This document shows, one piece after another, positions 16,432 to 24,037 of a stretch of DNA of 33,339 bases. Under the pieces are notes generated by a model. That model was not told where the DNA came from and did no database searches. It worked only from the letters and a program-made list of their open reading frames with translations. The stretch is from Burkholderia sp. E7m39 (GTDB taxonomy: Bacteria > Pseudomonadota > Gammaproteobacteria > Burkholderiales > Burkholderiaceae). Each line of letters begins with the position of its first letter. Position 1 is the first letter of the stretch. The stretch lies in assembly GCA_001319865.1 (NCBI GenBank), contig BBSL01000423.1, positions 1-33,339 of the forward strand. Reading direction: 5' to 3'. Made by a program: the position numbers and the translations under genes.

Positions 16432-18063
16432 TCATGATGCGACTTCGAACCCGGTGTCGGCGCCCATCACGCTCAAAAATCGACTCGTCAAAGGATGCCT
16501 CGGATGAGTGAGCATATCGTGTGCGGGTCCCTCTTCAATGACCCTGCCGCCACTCATAAACACGACGCGATCGGCGATCTGATCGGCGAAACGCAATTGA
16601 TGGGTGGAGATGATCATGGTCAAGCCGTCTTCGATTGCGAGGCGCTGGATCACGTCCAACACCTCGCCGACGAGTTCCGGGTCCAGCGCGGACGTCGGTT
16701 CATCGAGCAGCAGTACGCGGGGATTCGGCGCCAGCGCACGGGCGATAGCAACACGCTGCTGCTGCCCGCCAGAAAGATGGCGAGGCAATGCGTGGGCGCG
16801 ATGAGCCAGGCCGACGCGTTCAAGCAGCTCGAGTGCGCGGCGCTCCGCATCGGCGGGCTCCATGCCGTGCACCCATCGCAAAGGCCCCGCGATGTTCTCG
16901 CACGCGCTCAGATGACTGAACAGATTGAAATGCTGAAACACCATGCCAACGCCGATGCTCGCGCGCTCGTTCGCGATGTCGTGCTGCGTCATGGGTCGGC
17001 CGTCGGCGCGAAAGCCAACGCGTCTTCCGTCGATGCGGATTTCGCCCGCGTCCCAGTGTTCGAGGTGGTTGATACAACGCAGCAGCGTGCTCTTGCCTGA
17101 GCCGCTCGGCCCGAGCACCACGACGACTTCACCGAAGCGAACGGTCAGATCGAAGCCATCGAGCACTGTCTGCTTGCCGTACCGTTTGCACAGCGCGCTC
17201 ACCTTCACCGCCGCGCCCTGCCGGGCAAGTTCCGCGTAGCGTTTGGCATGATCGGCCCTGCTATACGCCCGTCTGCGTGGGGGCGGATCGCTCTCGCGAA
17301 GCGGATCGGCGATGTGCGGCTCGGGCCGAGATGCCGCTGGCGCGCCTGCCACTGTATCCACCGCCACAGCAGCATGGCGCCACGGCAGCCAACGCGCGCC
17401 CCTCCCGGAAGCGGGACGATCGAGATCGAGCGCGGCTTCCGCGATCAGCTGGATCACGGCAATCGCCCCCGTCAGGATCAGGTACATCAGCCCCGATGCA
17501 AAGAAGATCGAGAAGAAGTCGAACGTCGATGACGCAAGCTGCGTGCTGCGCAACGTCAGTTCATCGACGGCGATCACCGAGGCCAACGATGAGTTCTTCA
17601 ACGCGCTGACCGATTCGTTGCCAAGCGCGGGCACGATGGCGCGGATCGCCTGCGGTGCGATCACGCGGCGCATAAGCACGGACGGCGTCATGCCAAGCGC
17701 CTGTCCTGCGAGCAGTTGGCCGCGTTCGACGCCGAGCACGCCCGCCCGCAGGATCTCGGCGATGAACGGTCCTTCGTTTGCCGCCAGCGCGAGACCGGCG
17801 GCGCCTATCGCGCTCAGCTTCAGCCCGAGATGGGGAAGCGCGTCATACGCAAAAACGAGTTGCAGGATGAGCGGTGTACCGCGAAAGATCACCGTGTAGC
17901 CGCGCGCGAGCGCAGCTAACGGCCCGACCCTGCTCAGTTGCATCGCCACGAGCACCAGCCCCACGACAACACCGCCCGCGAGCCCGAGGGCCGTGACCGC
18001 GATCGTGAAGCCGATGCCGCGCAGCAGATACGGCAAGCCGAGATAATGCAGAAACAGTTCCAT
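16432..18063 (-). CDS. Amino-acid-type ABC importer, permease-ATPase fusion (importer 1)
   Basis: 543 residues combining two proteins that are usually separate. Residues ~1-215 are a HisM/GlnP-type permease with about five TM segments, the RGTPLILQLVF motif and an EAA-type loop (GQALGMTPSVLMRRVIAPQAI, ~120-140). A charged linker (~215-285) leads to a HisP/GlnQ-type ATPase: Walker A GPSGSGKST at 318-326, Q-loop Q377 in MVFQHFNLFSHL, signature LSGGQ 430-434, Walker B LLLDEP with D454/E455, and switch H488. One fused chain dimerised would give a complete importer with four domains. It follows the binding-protein gene directly, its ATG overlapping that gene's stop by one base (TGATG-type junction). 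The likely cargo is a polar amino compound. Confidence 0.92.
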   Translation of the reverse strand: MELFLHYLGLPYLLRGIGFTIAVTALGLAGGVVVGLVLVAMQLSRVGPLAALARGYTVIFRGTPLILQLVFAYDALPHLGLKLSAIGAAGLALAANEGPFIAEILRAGVLGVERGQLLAGQALGMTPSVLMRRVIAPQAIRAIVPALGNESVSALKNSSLASVIAVDELTLRSTQLASSTFDFFSIFFASGLMYLILTGAIAVIQLIAEAALDLDRPASGRGARWLPWRHAAVAVDTVAGAPAASRPEPHIADPLRESDPPPRRRAYSRADHAKRYAELARQGAAVKVSALCKRYGKQTVLDGFDLTVRFGEVVVVLGPSGSGKSTLLRCINHLEHWDAGEIRIDGRRVGFRADGRPMTQHDIANERASIGVGMVFQHFNLFSHLSACENIAGPLRWVHGMEPADAERRALELLERVGLAHRAHALPRHLSGGQQQRVAIARALAPNPRVLLLDEPTSALDPELVGEVLDVIQRLAIEDGLTMIISTHQLRFADQIADRVVFMSGGRVIEEGPAHDMLTHPRHPLTSRFLSVMGADTGFEVAS

Positions 18064-18992
18064 CAGTTCGACACGATCAGTTTGGGTGTTTCGAGATTTT
18101 CAGCGCCAAGCGACCACTTCTTCAGCAGCTCGGCCTCGATGCCCGCCTTCTGGATCGCAACGAGCGCTGCCATCACGGCTGCGCGAAATTCAGGCTTATC
18201 CTTCGGTACGGCGATTCCGACCGAGTACGGCAGCGTCACCGCGCTCGCCTTTTCGAGCTTGTCCGGATACGCCTTCACCGCCTGGTCTACCGTGTTCACG
18301 TCGTTGATGTACGTATCGGCGCGACCCGACAGGATCGCCTGAATGCAGTTCGCGTTGTTGTCGTATAGCTGTATCGCGGCCTCCTGCCGGTTGGCCGCCT
18401 TGCAGGACGGCGCAAGATTCTGGATCAGAGGCACTTCGACATAGCCGGTGTTTTCCGCTGCCGTGGTACCGCACATGGTCGGGTTGATTCCCGTGATTTT
18501 CTTCGGATTACCCTTGGCAACAAGAACGCCGTCGAACACCTTCGAGTAGGTGATAAAGTCCGCCGCCTTTGCGCGCTCTTCAGTCGCATAGATGTCGGAG
18601 ATCACAATATCAGCCTGACCGCTTTGCAGCGTCGTCAACAGCGCGGCGAACGTCACGGGCTTGTACGTCATCGTAAAGCCGAGGCAGTTCCCGATCGTCT
18701 CGCCAAGGTCGATATCGAAGCCGATGTATTTGCTGGGGTCGCTCGGGTCCAGCGCTTCATAGCCAGGTGTGTGCGGATTGATCGCGTTGACAAGTGACTT
18801 TCCCTTGAACTGCGGATACTTGGCTTGCAGTGCCTTGCACTCGGCGGGCGTAGCCAGTGCGGCAGCCTTCGCGTGACCCGATATCAACAGTGCCAGCAAA
18901 CAGACGGCACCGATCACGAACTCGTGCCAGCGGCGAAACGCAACAGCTCTGTCGATCGATCGATATCTGTGCTCGATGAGATTGGTACGCAT
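18063..18992 (-). CDS. ABC importer periplasmic substrate-binding protein (importer 1)
   Basis: About 309 residues, SBP family 3 (amino acid-binding type). A Sec signal peptide with an extended basic N-region (RAVAFRRWHEFVIGAVCLLALL) is followed by cleavage near GHAKA-AALA at about residue 43. The mature protein shows the family's two-lobe pattern: YIGFDIDLGETIGNCLGF, TLQSGQADIVISDIYATEERAKAADF and a C-terminal hinge region. Several cysteines (ECKA, GNCL, TMCG, PSCK, NCIQ) could form disulfides. ATG 18992 has GAGGGAG about eight bases upstream, better than the upstream open frame to 19022. It is paralogous to the binding protein at 24038-24895 (shared C..KYP..KGK-type start and AKGNPKKI/AAGNPKKI). 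Confidence 0.91.
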   Translation of the reverse strand: MRTNLIEHRYRSIDRAVAFRRWHEFVIGAVCLLALLISGHAKAAALATPAECKALQAKYPQFKGKSLVNAINPHTPGYEALDPSDPSKYIGFDIDLGETIGNCLGFTMTYKPVTFAALLTTLQSGQADIVISDIYATEERAKAADFITYSKVFDGVLVAKGNPKKITGINPTMCGTTAAENTGYVEVPLIQNLAPSCKAANRQEAAIQLYDNNANCIQAILSGRADTYINDVNTVDQAVKAYPDKLEKASAVTLPYSVGIAVPKDKPEFRAAVMAALVAIQKAGIEAELLKKWSLGAENLETPKLIVSN

Positions 18993-19383
18993 ACTGAAGA
19001 CTCCCTCAGCGGCGGATGTCAATGGCCTACCCCATGTAAGCCTTGTTGCATCGCATCAGCGCAAGCGTAGGTGGAGGAAATTTCGCGGACTTGTCCCGGC
19101 GCGCACAAATCCTTGTACGGGGATGCAGGAGATGTCCGGCTGCCGATGCGTTAGCGGATCGCGCGGCATTGCGCGGAACCGGGACGTGGCGAATGCGCAT
19201 ATCGACTGGATGCGTTTGAACCCGGGCATAACGGAATACTCGTAGGCTGAGTGATACGAAAACGGATTCGTCCACATACAAGCTTTTGTACGCAGACAAC
19301 CAAGTCTGTCTATTCTGTCGCCCGTACGATCGGTCATCAGTCGCGTCGCATCCATTGCACACTCTCACGGAGCTTTAGAAAGC
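18993..19383. other. Divergent intergenic region between importer 1 and amidase 1
   Basis: About 390 bp with no supported gene. It must carry promoters for both directions. The only element I can point to is the inverted repeat at 19277-19290, next to a weak sigma-70-like pair (TTGTAC at 19286, TCTATT at 19309, 17-bp spacer) toward the amidase. No -24/-12 element was found in either direction. Confidence 0.55.
19277..19290. promoter_or_regulatory. Inverted repeat TACAA-GCTT-TTGTA, candidate operator
   Basis: A perfect 5-bp inverted repeat overlapping a possible -35 box, about 95 bp before the amidase 1 start. It is short, so chance cannot be excluded. Confidence 0.25.
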
Positions 19384-20418
19384 ATGCTTTACGACTTGCC
19401 TGCCATTCAGAAGAATGTTCATTGGGGATATTTCGATGCGGCGCTAGCGCCCGCCTTGATTGTCGAGAGCGGCGACTTTATTCGCGCCGAAGCCGTCACG
19501 CATCATGCAGGTGACGCGCCCGACCTCATGATGGATGACAACGTGCGTGCGCTCTACGACACGATCCCCGAGTCCGATCGCGCGCCCGGCGTGCATCTGA
19601 TGACGGGCCCGATCTTCGTGAAGGACGCCAGACCCGGCGATCTGCTCGAAGTGCGCTATCTGCAGATGACCCCACGCTTTAACTATGGCTCGAATCTCGC
19701 GGCGCACTGGGGTCATCTGTTCACTGACTTCGAGAAAGAGCGCGTCACGATCTATGAGCTCGATCAGGGTTCGAACACGGCTCACGCGCTCTATGCATAC
19801 GACTATCCCGGCAAGTATCTCGTTCCGGGCAAGCGTTCGGAGATCCGCGACTGCTGCCGCGAACCCGCGCTCGATGGTGTTCGCGTCCCCGTGCGCCCGC
19901 ATCTGGGCACGGCAGGCGTCGCGCCCGATGTGGCGGGCCGCGTGAGTACCGTGCCGCCCGGCGCGCATGGCGGCAATATCGATAACTGGCGTATCGGCGC
20001 GGGTTCGACCATGTATTACCCCGTCGCCGTCGATGGCGGGTTGTTCTCGATTGGCGACCCGCATGTATCGCAAGGTGACGGCGAGATCAGCGGGACGGCG
20101 ATCGAAGCGTCGCTCAATGTGATGTTCCAGATCGTGCTGCGGCGAGACTTCGCGTTTCCCTCGCCGCTGCTGGAAACGCCGGACTTCTGGATCGTTCACG
20201 GCTTCGATGAGGATCTCGACATCGCGACTAAAAACGCTTCGCGCGATATGTTGCTGTTGCTCACCGGGCAGCAGGGGCTTTCGCGTGACGACGCGTATTC
20301 GCTGATGAGCGTCGCTGCCGATTTCTCCGTCACCCAGGTGGTCGATGGCCGCCAGGGCGTTCACTGCAAGATCCCCCGTAGCATTTTTCCTCCCAGAAAA
20401 AAACTTGCGCACTGGTAG
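19384..20418 (+). CDS. Acetamidase/formamidase family protein (amidase 1)
   Basis: 344 residues of the FmdA/AmdA family, which hydrolyses small amides such as formamide and acetamide to the acid plus ammonia. Recognisable segments include VHWGYFDAALAPALIVESGD near the N-terminus, the THHAGDAPDLMMDD region, GVHLMTGPIFVKDARPGDLLEV, VRPHLGTAGVAP, PPGAHGGNIDNWRI, LFSIGDPHVSQGDGEISGTA and the C-terminal SLMSVAADFSVTQVVDG. It is a shorter form than the ~410-residue class. The ATG follows CACGGAG at 12 bases, a rather long spacing. It lies divergent from importer 1 and is followed ten bases after the stop by a strong hairpin, so it may be a separate transcription unit. True substrate unknown. Confidence 0.9.
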   Translation: MLYDLPAIQKNVHWGYFDAALAPALIVESGDFIRAEAVTHHAGDAPDLMMDDNVRALYDTIPESDRAPGVHLMTGPIFVKDARPGDLLEVRYLQMTPRFNYGSNLAAHWGHLFTDFEKERVTIYELDQGSNTAHALYAYDYPGKYLVPGKRSEIRDCCREPALDGVRVPVRPHLGTAGVAPDVAGRVSTVPPGAHGGNIDNWRIGAGSTMYYPVAVDGGLFSIGDPHVSQGDGEISGTAIEASLNVMFQIVLRRDFAFPSPLLETPDFWIVHGFDEDLDIATKNASRDMLLLLTGQQGLSRDDAYSLMSVAADFSVTQVVDGRQGVHCKIPRSIFPPRKKLAHW

Positions 20419-20427
20419 TGCGTGCGT

Positions 20428-20463
20428 GCGCGGCAACAGTGCATCGACGCACCGTTGCCGCGC
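20428..20463 (+). terminator. Strong stem-loop after amidase 1
   Basis: The arms GCGCGGCAAC and GTTGCCGCGC pair perfectly over 10 bp, and an inner GTGC/GCAC pair extends the stem. It begins ten bases after the amidase 1 stop. No T-run follows, so it may be an imperfect terminator or an mRNA-stabilising structure. Confidence 0.5.
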
Positions 20464-20491
20464 GTTGCAGCGCTAGCAGCGTCACTATCAA

Positions 20492-20507
20492 TGGCACGGA
20501 CATTGCC
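20492..20507 (+). promoter_or_regulatory. sigma-54 (-24/-12) promoter for AraC-acetamidase fusion
   Basis: The sequence TGGCACGGACATTGCC matches the consensus TGGCACG-N4-TTGC exactly, with GG (20493-20494) and GC (20505-20506) ten bases apart. Transcription would start near 20518, about 34 nt before the TTG start codon. An AAA+ enhancer-binding protein such as NtrC would be required; I found no clear site for one. Confidence 0.75.
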
Positions 20508-20521
20508 TTTGACTCACTCGA

Positions 20522-20535
20522 CTGACTTTCGTCAG
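20522..20535. repeat. Inverted repeat CTGAC-TTTC-GTCAG in leader of the fusion gene
   Basis: A perfect 5-bp inverted repeat between the sigma-54 element and the GGGAG ribosome-binding site. It could be an operator for the encoded AraC domain or a small leader hairpin. Confidence 0.3.
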
Positions 20536-20551
20536 AGTCCGGGAGCCTGGG

Positions 20552-22606
20552 TTGGACTTACTGCGTTTCACGACCGAGTCGTATGCCGAAGTAGATCGCC
20601 TGCGCGCGTGGAGCGAGGCGCTCGACCGGCTTGGCTTGCGCTGCGGCACGCCGCTCGGTGCAGGGCGGCCGTTGCATGGAACCATTACGTCGCGCAGGTC
20701 GGCAAGCGGCTTTGAGCTGATAGCGTTGGCGGCTTTCGCGCAAACCGTCGAGTTCAAGGTCGACGGCGCCGACAGTCTCGTGATAGTGCTGCATCTCGAC
20801 GGCGGCGTGACACTCGTCGCCGACGGCGTGCGTGCGCCGATTGCAGCCGGCGATATTATCTATGCGTCGTCGCGCGACGAAGCCCACCTGGCGTTCACAT
20901 CCGACTTCCGCGTGTTCGCCATCCGCGTGCCCCGCTCCGCCATCAATGCACGCCTTCTCACGCCGTTCTCGCTGCGTGCCGGGCGCTTGCCCGGCGAGGC
21001 CGGCATCGGTCACGTGTTCTCCGGCTTTCTGCGCTCGATTGCTGAAAGCGTGGAGACGCTAACGCTCGACGAATTGCGCCCTCTCGAACTCGCGCTCGCC
21101 GAGTTCCTGGTCGCGAGTCTCGCCGCTCACGACAAGGAAGGCAGCTTTAGCGGTCTCACGCCGTCTCAGGCCGCGATTTTCTCGCGCGTGTGTCGGACGA
21201 TAGAGAGCAGGCTCGCCGACCCCGATCTCGGGCTGACATCGATAGCAAAAGAAGAGCGGGTCTCTCCGCGCTACCTGCAGAAGCTGTTCGAAGCGGTTGG
21301 ACAGAATTTCTCGATCTACTTGCGCTCGCGCAGACTGGAACGCTGCCGCGCGGAGTTGGTGAATCCGCTGTATGAAAAGGTTTCGATTGCCGATGTGTGT
21401 TTCCGCTGGGGTTTCAACGACCCCGCGTATTTCAGCCGGGTGTTTCGCGAGCAATATGGGGCGTCGCCACGCACATTTCGACATGAAGCAGGTCTTGAAC
21501 TGGCGCGCCATCTGGTGCGGCGAATCTCACGCGGATTGCCCGTCAATGCCGGAAGTCTGATCGTACATGCACAACTTGCCGGGCACGGCGCGGATCAGGA
21601 AGTTGCCGATGAGGCCGAGTCTAACGGGCAGATCGAGGCGCCCCCAGTACAAGTACCGCGCGAGTCGGGCAAGCCGCGTCATCATCTGTTGCGTGCAACG
21701 GCTAACACGATCCACTGGGGGTACTTTAGTCACGATCTTAAGCCCGTGCTCGAAGTGAACAGTGGGGATACGGTAACGATCGAAACGCTCACGCAGCACG
21801 CGGCGGACGACTGGGAGCGCATGGTGCAAGGCGATCCCGGCGCGGAAAGTGTGTTCCATTGGACTGCAGCACGCAAGAACGTCAACCGCCGCGGCGCCGG
21901 TCCCATGGACGCGTCCATCTACGGACGCGGCGCGGGAGAAGGCATCGGCGTGCATATCTGCACAGGCCCGATCGCCGTGCGCGGCGCAGAACCAGGCGAT
22001 GTGCTGGAAGTGCGTATCGTCGATATTCATCCGCGCGGCTGTGCCAATCCGAAATTTGCCGGCCGCGCGTTCGGCAGCAATGCCGCTGCATGGTGGGGCT
22101 TTCACTATCGAGAGCTATTGACCGAGCCGAAACCGCGCGAGGTCGTCACCATCTATGAAATCGACGATGCCGCCACAGCAGGCGAAACCGCCTACGCCCG
22201 GGCGGTCTATAACTTCCGCTGGACCCCTCAGCGCGATCCGTTCGGCGTAATGCATCCGACGATCGATTATCCCGGCGTGCCCGTCGACCATTCGACGGTT
22301 GTCGAGAATCACGACATCCTGAAGAACGTCAAAATCCCGGTGCGCCCGCATTTCGGCGTGGTCACCGTCGCCCCGCAGCAGGACGGCCTGATCGATTCGA
22401 TACCACCGTCCACCTTCGGCGGCAATCTCGACAACTGGCGCGTAACGCGCGGCGCAAGCGTCTTCCTGCCAATCGGAGTACCCGGCGCATTACTCTCCAT
22501 TGGCGATCCGCATGCATCGCAAGGAGACTCGGAACTGTGCGGCACTGCAATCGAGTGTTCGCTTACGGGTGATTTCCAACTGCTGGTTCACAAAAAGATA
22601 CGCTAA
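20552..22606 (+). CDS. AraC-family regulator fused to acetamidase/formamidase (amidase 2), truncated by frameshift
   Basis: 684 residues in this frame. Residues ~20-190 are an AraC-type sensor domain of the 'AraC_binding_2' kind (note FAIRVPRSAINARLL). Residues ~205-312 hold the double HTH: LTSIAKEERVSPRYLQKLFEAV, then VSIADVCFRWGFNDPAYFSRVFRE and YGASPRTFR. A linker (~313-383) leads to a FmdA/AmdA amidase domain from NTIHWGYFSHDLKPVLEV, with TQHAADDWERMVQGDPG, GAGPMDASIYGRGAG, VRPHFGVVTVAP, PPSTFGGNLDNWR and LSIGDPHASQGDSELCGTA. The frame ends HKKIR-stop at an A5 run, while the family's remaining ~110 residues continue in the -1 frame to 22926; restored length would be about 791. The start is TTG with GGGAG upstream; the nearest in-frame stop before it is at 20510. 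Fusion of a transcription factor to a catabolic amidase is rare to my knowledge. Confidence 0.85.
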   Translation: MDLLRFTTESYAEVDRLRAWSEALDRLGLRCGTPLGAGRPLHGTITSRRSASGFELIALAAFAQTVEFKVDGADSLVIVLHLDGGVTLVADGVRAPIAAGDIIYASSRDEAHLAFTSDFRVFAIRVPRSAINARLLTPFSLRAGRLPGEAGIGHVFSGFLRSIAESVETLTLDELRPLELALAEFLVASLAAHDKEGSFSGLTPSQAAIFSRVCRTIESRLADPDLGLTSIAKEERVSPRYLQKLFEAVGQNFSIYLRSRRLERCRAELVNPLYEKVSIADVCFRWGFNDPAYFSRVFREQYGASPRTFRHEAGLELARHLVRRISRGLPVNAGSLIVHAQLAGHGADQEVADEAESNGQIEAPPVQVPRESGKPRHHLLRATANTIHWGYFSHDLKPVLEVNSGDTVTIETLTQHAADDWERMVQGDPGAESVFHWTAARKNVNRRGAGPMDASIYGRGAGEGIGVHICTGPIAVRGAEPGDVLEVRIVDIHPRGCANPKFAGRAFGSNAAAWWGFHYRELLTEPKPREVVTIYEIDDAATAGETAYARAVYNFRWTPQRDPFGVMHPTIDYPGVPVDHSTVVENHDILKNVKIPVRPHFGVVTVAPQQDGLIDSIPPSTFGGNLDNWRVTRGASVFLPIGVPGALLSIGDPHASQGDSELCGTAIECSLTGDFQLLVHKKIR

Positions 22607-22926
22607 ACGGGCAGCCGTTTGCAGACCTCACCTACCCCTTGGTGGAAACCGCCGACGAATGGGTACTTCACGGCTTCAGTTATCCCAACTACCTCGCCGA
22701 GTTTGGTACGAACGCGCAGAGCGCGGTGTATGAAAAATCGACACTCGACCTCGCGATGCGCGACGCGTTCATCAAAACGCGGCGCTTCCTGATGACGACC
22801 AAGGGCTTGTCCGAAGATGAGGCGATCTCGCTAATCTCCGTCGCGGTCGACTTTGGCGTGACGCAGGTGGTGGACGGCAACTGGGGTGTGCACGCGATCA
22901 TCCGGAAGGCGCTCTTCAACTCGTGA
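22592..22926 (+). pseudogene. Out-of-frame C-terminal part of amidase 2
   Basis: From the A-run at 22592 the -1 frame reads K-K-D-T-L-N-G-Q-P-F-A-D and then YPLVETADEWVLHGFSYPNY, the conserved C-terminal third of the acetamidase/formamidase family. Further on come TRRFLMTTKGLSEDEAISLI and SVAVDFGVTQVVDGNWGVHA. The same order of motifs closes amidase 1 in this window (DFWIVHGF, SLMSVAADFSVTQVVDG), which confirms the alignment. No good start codon or ribosome-binding site precedes it (only TTG at 22639), so it is not an independent gene. It is read only if a frameshift occurs, or the break is a mutation or sequencing error equal to loss of one A. Confidence 0.8.
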
Positions 22927-22952
22927 AGGGGCGCGAGTCACCTTCAATGCGC

Positions 22953-22976
22953 CTGCGGACAAGAGTTTGTTCGCAG
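22953..22976 (+). terminator. Stem-loop after amidase 2
   Basis: The arms CTGCGGACAA and TTGTTCGCAG form a 10-bp stem with one G-U pair and a GAGT loop, 27 bases after the second stop of the broken amidase. It lacks a following T-run, so termination is uncertain. Confidence 0.4.
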
Positions 22977-23064
22977 CAAGCCCGATGCGGCTATTTTGGC
23001 ATCCATACCATGGATTCTGACGTGACCACCGGCGTACGCGCCGCTCGACAGGACTCATTGGACC

Positions 23065-23967
23065 ATGGATTCTCCCGCACATCGCGTGCTGCCCGGCCAC
23101 GGGCGCTTTCAATATTCGTCGATCAACAGTCGCCCTGTTTATCGCTGGCCTGACGGATCTCGGCTCGCGGTCTACATCGGCTTCAACATCGAGCACTTTG
23201 CATTCGGAGAAGGACTGGGGCCGTCTATCGGTCCCGTGATGCCCGAACCCGATGTGCTGAATCACGCGTGGCGAGAGTACGCATTGCGCGTGGGCGCATG
23301 GCGCTGTCTCGATCTCTTCGATGAACTCGCACTGCCGAGCGCCGCCATCATCAACACGGCGCTCTACGATCACTGCCCGGAGCTGGTCGCCGCGTTCGCC
23401 CAGCGCGGCGATGAACTGGTCGCGCACGGTCATACGAATTCGGAACGGCAAGGCACGCTTCCCGAGGACGACGAACGGGCGCTGATCGTTGCATGCCGGG
23501 AGCGGATTGCGTCGGAGAGCGCGCAACAACCGGCGGGCTGGCTATCGCCGTGGCTCTCGGAAAGTCACGTCACCAGCGATCTGGTAGCCGAGGCGGGCTA
23601 TCAGTACACGCTCAACTGGTGTCACGACGATCAGCCGACGCGACTGCGCACGCGCAACGGTCATCCGCTGTGGGCCATACCGTATCCGGAAGAAGTCAAC
23701 GATATTCCGATGATTCTTGCGCGCCAGATGGATGCGAAGTCGTTCGCCGATATGGTGATCGATCACTTTGACGAAATGCTGCGGCAATCCGCACGTCAGC
23801 CGCTGGTAATGGGCATTGCGTTGCATGCATACCTGATGGGTCAGCCGCATCGTTTGTGTCACTTGCGCCGGGCGCTCGAACATATAGCGCGCGCACGGGA
23901 CGAGGGCCTCACCTGTATCACCACGCCGGGTTCCATCGCGAGCCACATGGACTTCATCGGCCGTTAG
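23065..23967 (+). CDS. Polysaccharide deacetylase (NodB/PuuE-like) family hydrolase
   Basis: 300 residues. The fold is the carbohydrate-esterase-4-like barrel but with the modified motifs of the PuuE/allantoinase-like branch. Motif 1 is AVYIGFNIEHFAFGEG, where classical deacetylases have an FDDG-type motif; motif 2 is ELVAHGHTNSERQ (H121, H123). These are followed by GWLSPWLSESHVTSDLVAEAGYQYTLNW with WCHDDQP, and a C-terminal VMGIALHAYLMGQPHRL. Members of this branch hydrolyse cyclic amides or N-acyl/formyl groups on small molecules. Given two amidases and two importers around it, an amide-cleaving step on the imported compound is likely but unproven. The ribosome-binding site is weak (AGGAC about 12 bases upstream). 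Confidence 0.87.
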   Translation: MDSPAHRVLPGHGRFQYSSINSRPVYRWPDGSRLAVYIGFNIEHFAFGEGLGPSIGPVMPEPDVLNHAWREYALRVGAWRCLDLFDELALPSAAIINTALYDHCPELVAAFAQRGDELVAHGHTNSERQGTLPEDDERALIVACRERIASESAQQPAGWLSPWLSESHVTSDLVAEAGYQYTLNWCHDDQPTRLRTRNGHPLWAIPYPEEVNDIPMILARQMDAKSFADMVIDHFDEMLRQSARQPLVMGIALHAYLMGQPHRLCHLRRALEHIARARDEGLTCITTPGSIASHMDFIGR

Positions 23968-24037
23968 ACCACTTCATCGTTGCTTTGCCGCATCACCTTT
24001 TCCCTTTCCTTGTCGTTCAACCTGAATAGGATTCGCC

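Noticed and set aside
16247..16507. 86-codon plus-strand frame overlapping the RND pump stop as ATGA
   Set aside because: The overlap looks like coupling, but the product has no recognisable features and runs 76 bp into the 3' end of the convergent transporter gene.
22591..22597. Canonical -1 slippery heptamer at the amidase frameshift
   Set aside because: The sequence is C-AAA-AAG, not A-AAA-AAG, and I see no clear stimulatory stem-loop or internal Shine-Dalgarno at the usual distance, so programmed frameshifting is not claimed.
22639..22926. Independent small gene starting at TTG 22639
   Set aside because: The protein continues the conserved amidase fold without interruption from before this codon, and there is no ribosome-binding site.
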